Source of the DNA: Bacteroidaceae bacterium | GTDB lineage: Bacteria > Bacteroidota > Bacteroidia > Bacteroidales > Bacteroidaceae | DNA length: 60,407 nt | Direction: 5' to 3' | Assembly: GCA_017517925.1 (NCBI GenBank) | Contig: JAFWXS010000139.1 | Location: 1 to 60,407, forward strand | Shown here: positions 60,311 through 60,407 of the stretch, in pieces | How positions within the stretch are numbered: position 1 is the stretch's first letter | Layout of the letters: every line of letters begins with the position of its first letter | Program-made: the position numbers and the translations under genes | Notes under the pieces: generated by a model | Seen by the model: only the letters and a program-made list of their open reading frames with translations | What the model was told of the DNA's origin: nothing | Database searches by the model: none

Positions 60311-60407
60311 AAGAAATACTTCTTAGGGGAGTTATAAGGAGTTAAAGGGAGATAGTCGCTTCGCTCTTGGGGAGTTAAAGGCCAATAGTTTGGTACACCG
60401 CGTATAG

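Overview
The window looks like a chromosomal segment of a Bacteroidales bacterium, most likely a gut or oral Bacteroides/Prevotella-type organism. The basis is gene content: a SusC/SusD pair, GldH, a fused SecDF, the DUF6089-UppS-BamA-OmpH-MurI run, HU-like proteins with an extra helix-turn-helix, and many Bacteroidetes-only DUF lipoproteins. Promoters agree: most intergenic regions carry the Bacteroidetes sigma pattern, a TTTG-like -33 box 19-20 nt before a TAnnTTTG -7 box. Protein names come from reading motifs; no database search was run.

Layout. 1-4977: the 3' part of pckA with its terminator, a Pr6Pr-type membrane protein, a PNPOx-fold protein with a DUF4294 protein, ychF, a REP-like inverted pair and lgt. 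4998-9334 (minus): two glycosyltransferases, an Xaa-Pro aminopeptidase and a four-cysteine lipoprotein in one tight run. 9488-14231 (plus): kduI-kduD-DUF4861 lipoprotein-uvrC, so unsaturated-uronate catabolism shares an apparent transcript with a DNA repair gene. 14242-17200: a helix-hairpin-helix/beta-barrel protein divergent from a TrmH-type methyltransferase. 17201-17958 is a gene-poor stretch holding a decayed gene, a dispersed repeat and a 22-bp-period palindrome array in the leader of an HU-like gene followed by ribD. 19838-30295: envelope biogenesis (DUF6242, DUF6089, uppS, bamA, three ompH-like genes), murI, a Rid-like protein and holB.

30360-38767 is an accessory block: a DUF5117-type zinc metalloprotease, SusC, SusD and a small secreted protein with a sorting-type tail. 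No glycosidase is present, so peptide or protein uptake seems likelier than glycan uptake. It sits between holB and ricT-gldH, genes I remember as neighbours in many Bacteroidetes, and uses more AGA/AGG arginine codons than its flanks by eye. 39163-48160: ricT-gldH, rpsO, acpP, rnc, a 7TM-HD phosphodiesterase and secDF. 48334-60310: DUF2851, a GH123-like DUF4091 protein, a nucleoside kinase, rpoN, a membrane-anchored M15-like peptidase, tRNA-Leu(UAA), an AlbA_2 protein, a CCA-adding-type enzyme, a lipoprotein and a polysaccharide deacetylase.

The most interesting signals are non-coding. First, an approximately 84-bp repeat occurs at three loci (17523, 41218, 56046), and every copy carries a complete promoter (TTTG or CTTG, 20 nt, TAnnTTTG) facing a minus-strand gene or gene remnant. 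Second, two arrays of TCAYC-containing sites are spaced at exactly 22 bp, four upstream of the HU-like gene and three upstream of secDF. Third, several intergenic repeats touch or enter coding sequence (AlbA_2 start, end of the CCA enzyme, ribD insertion).
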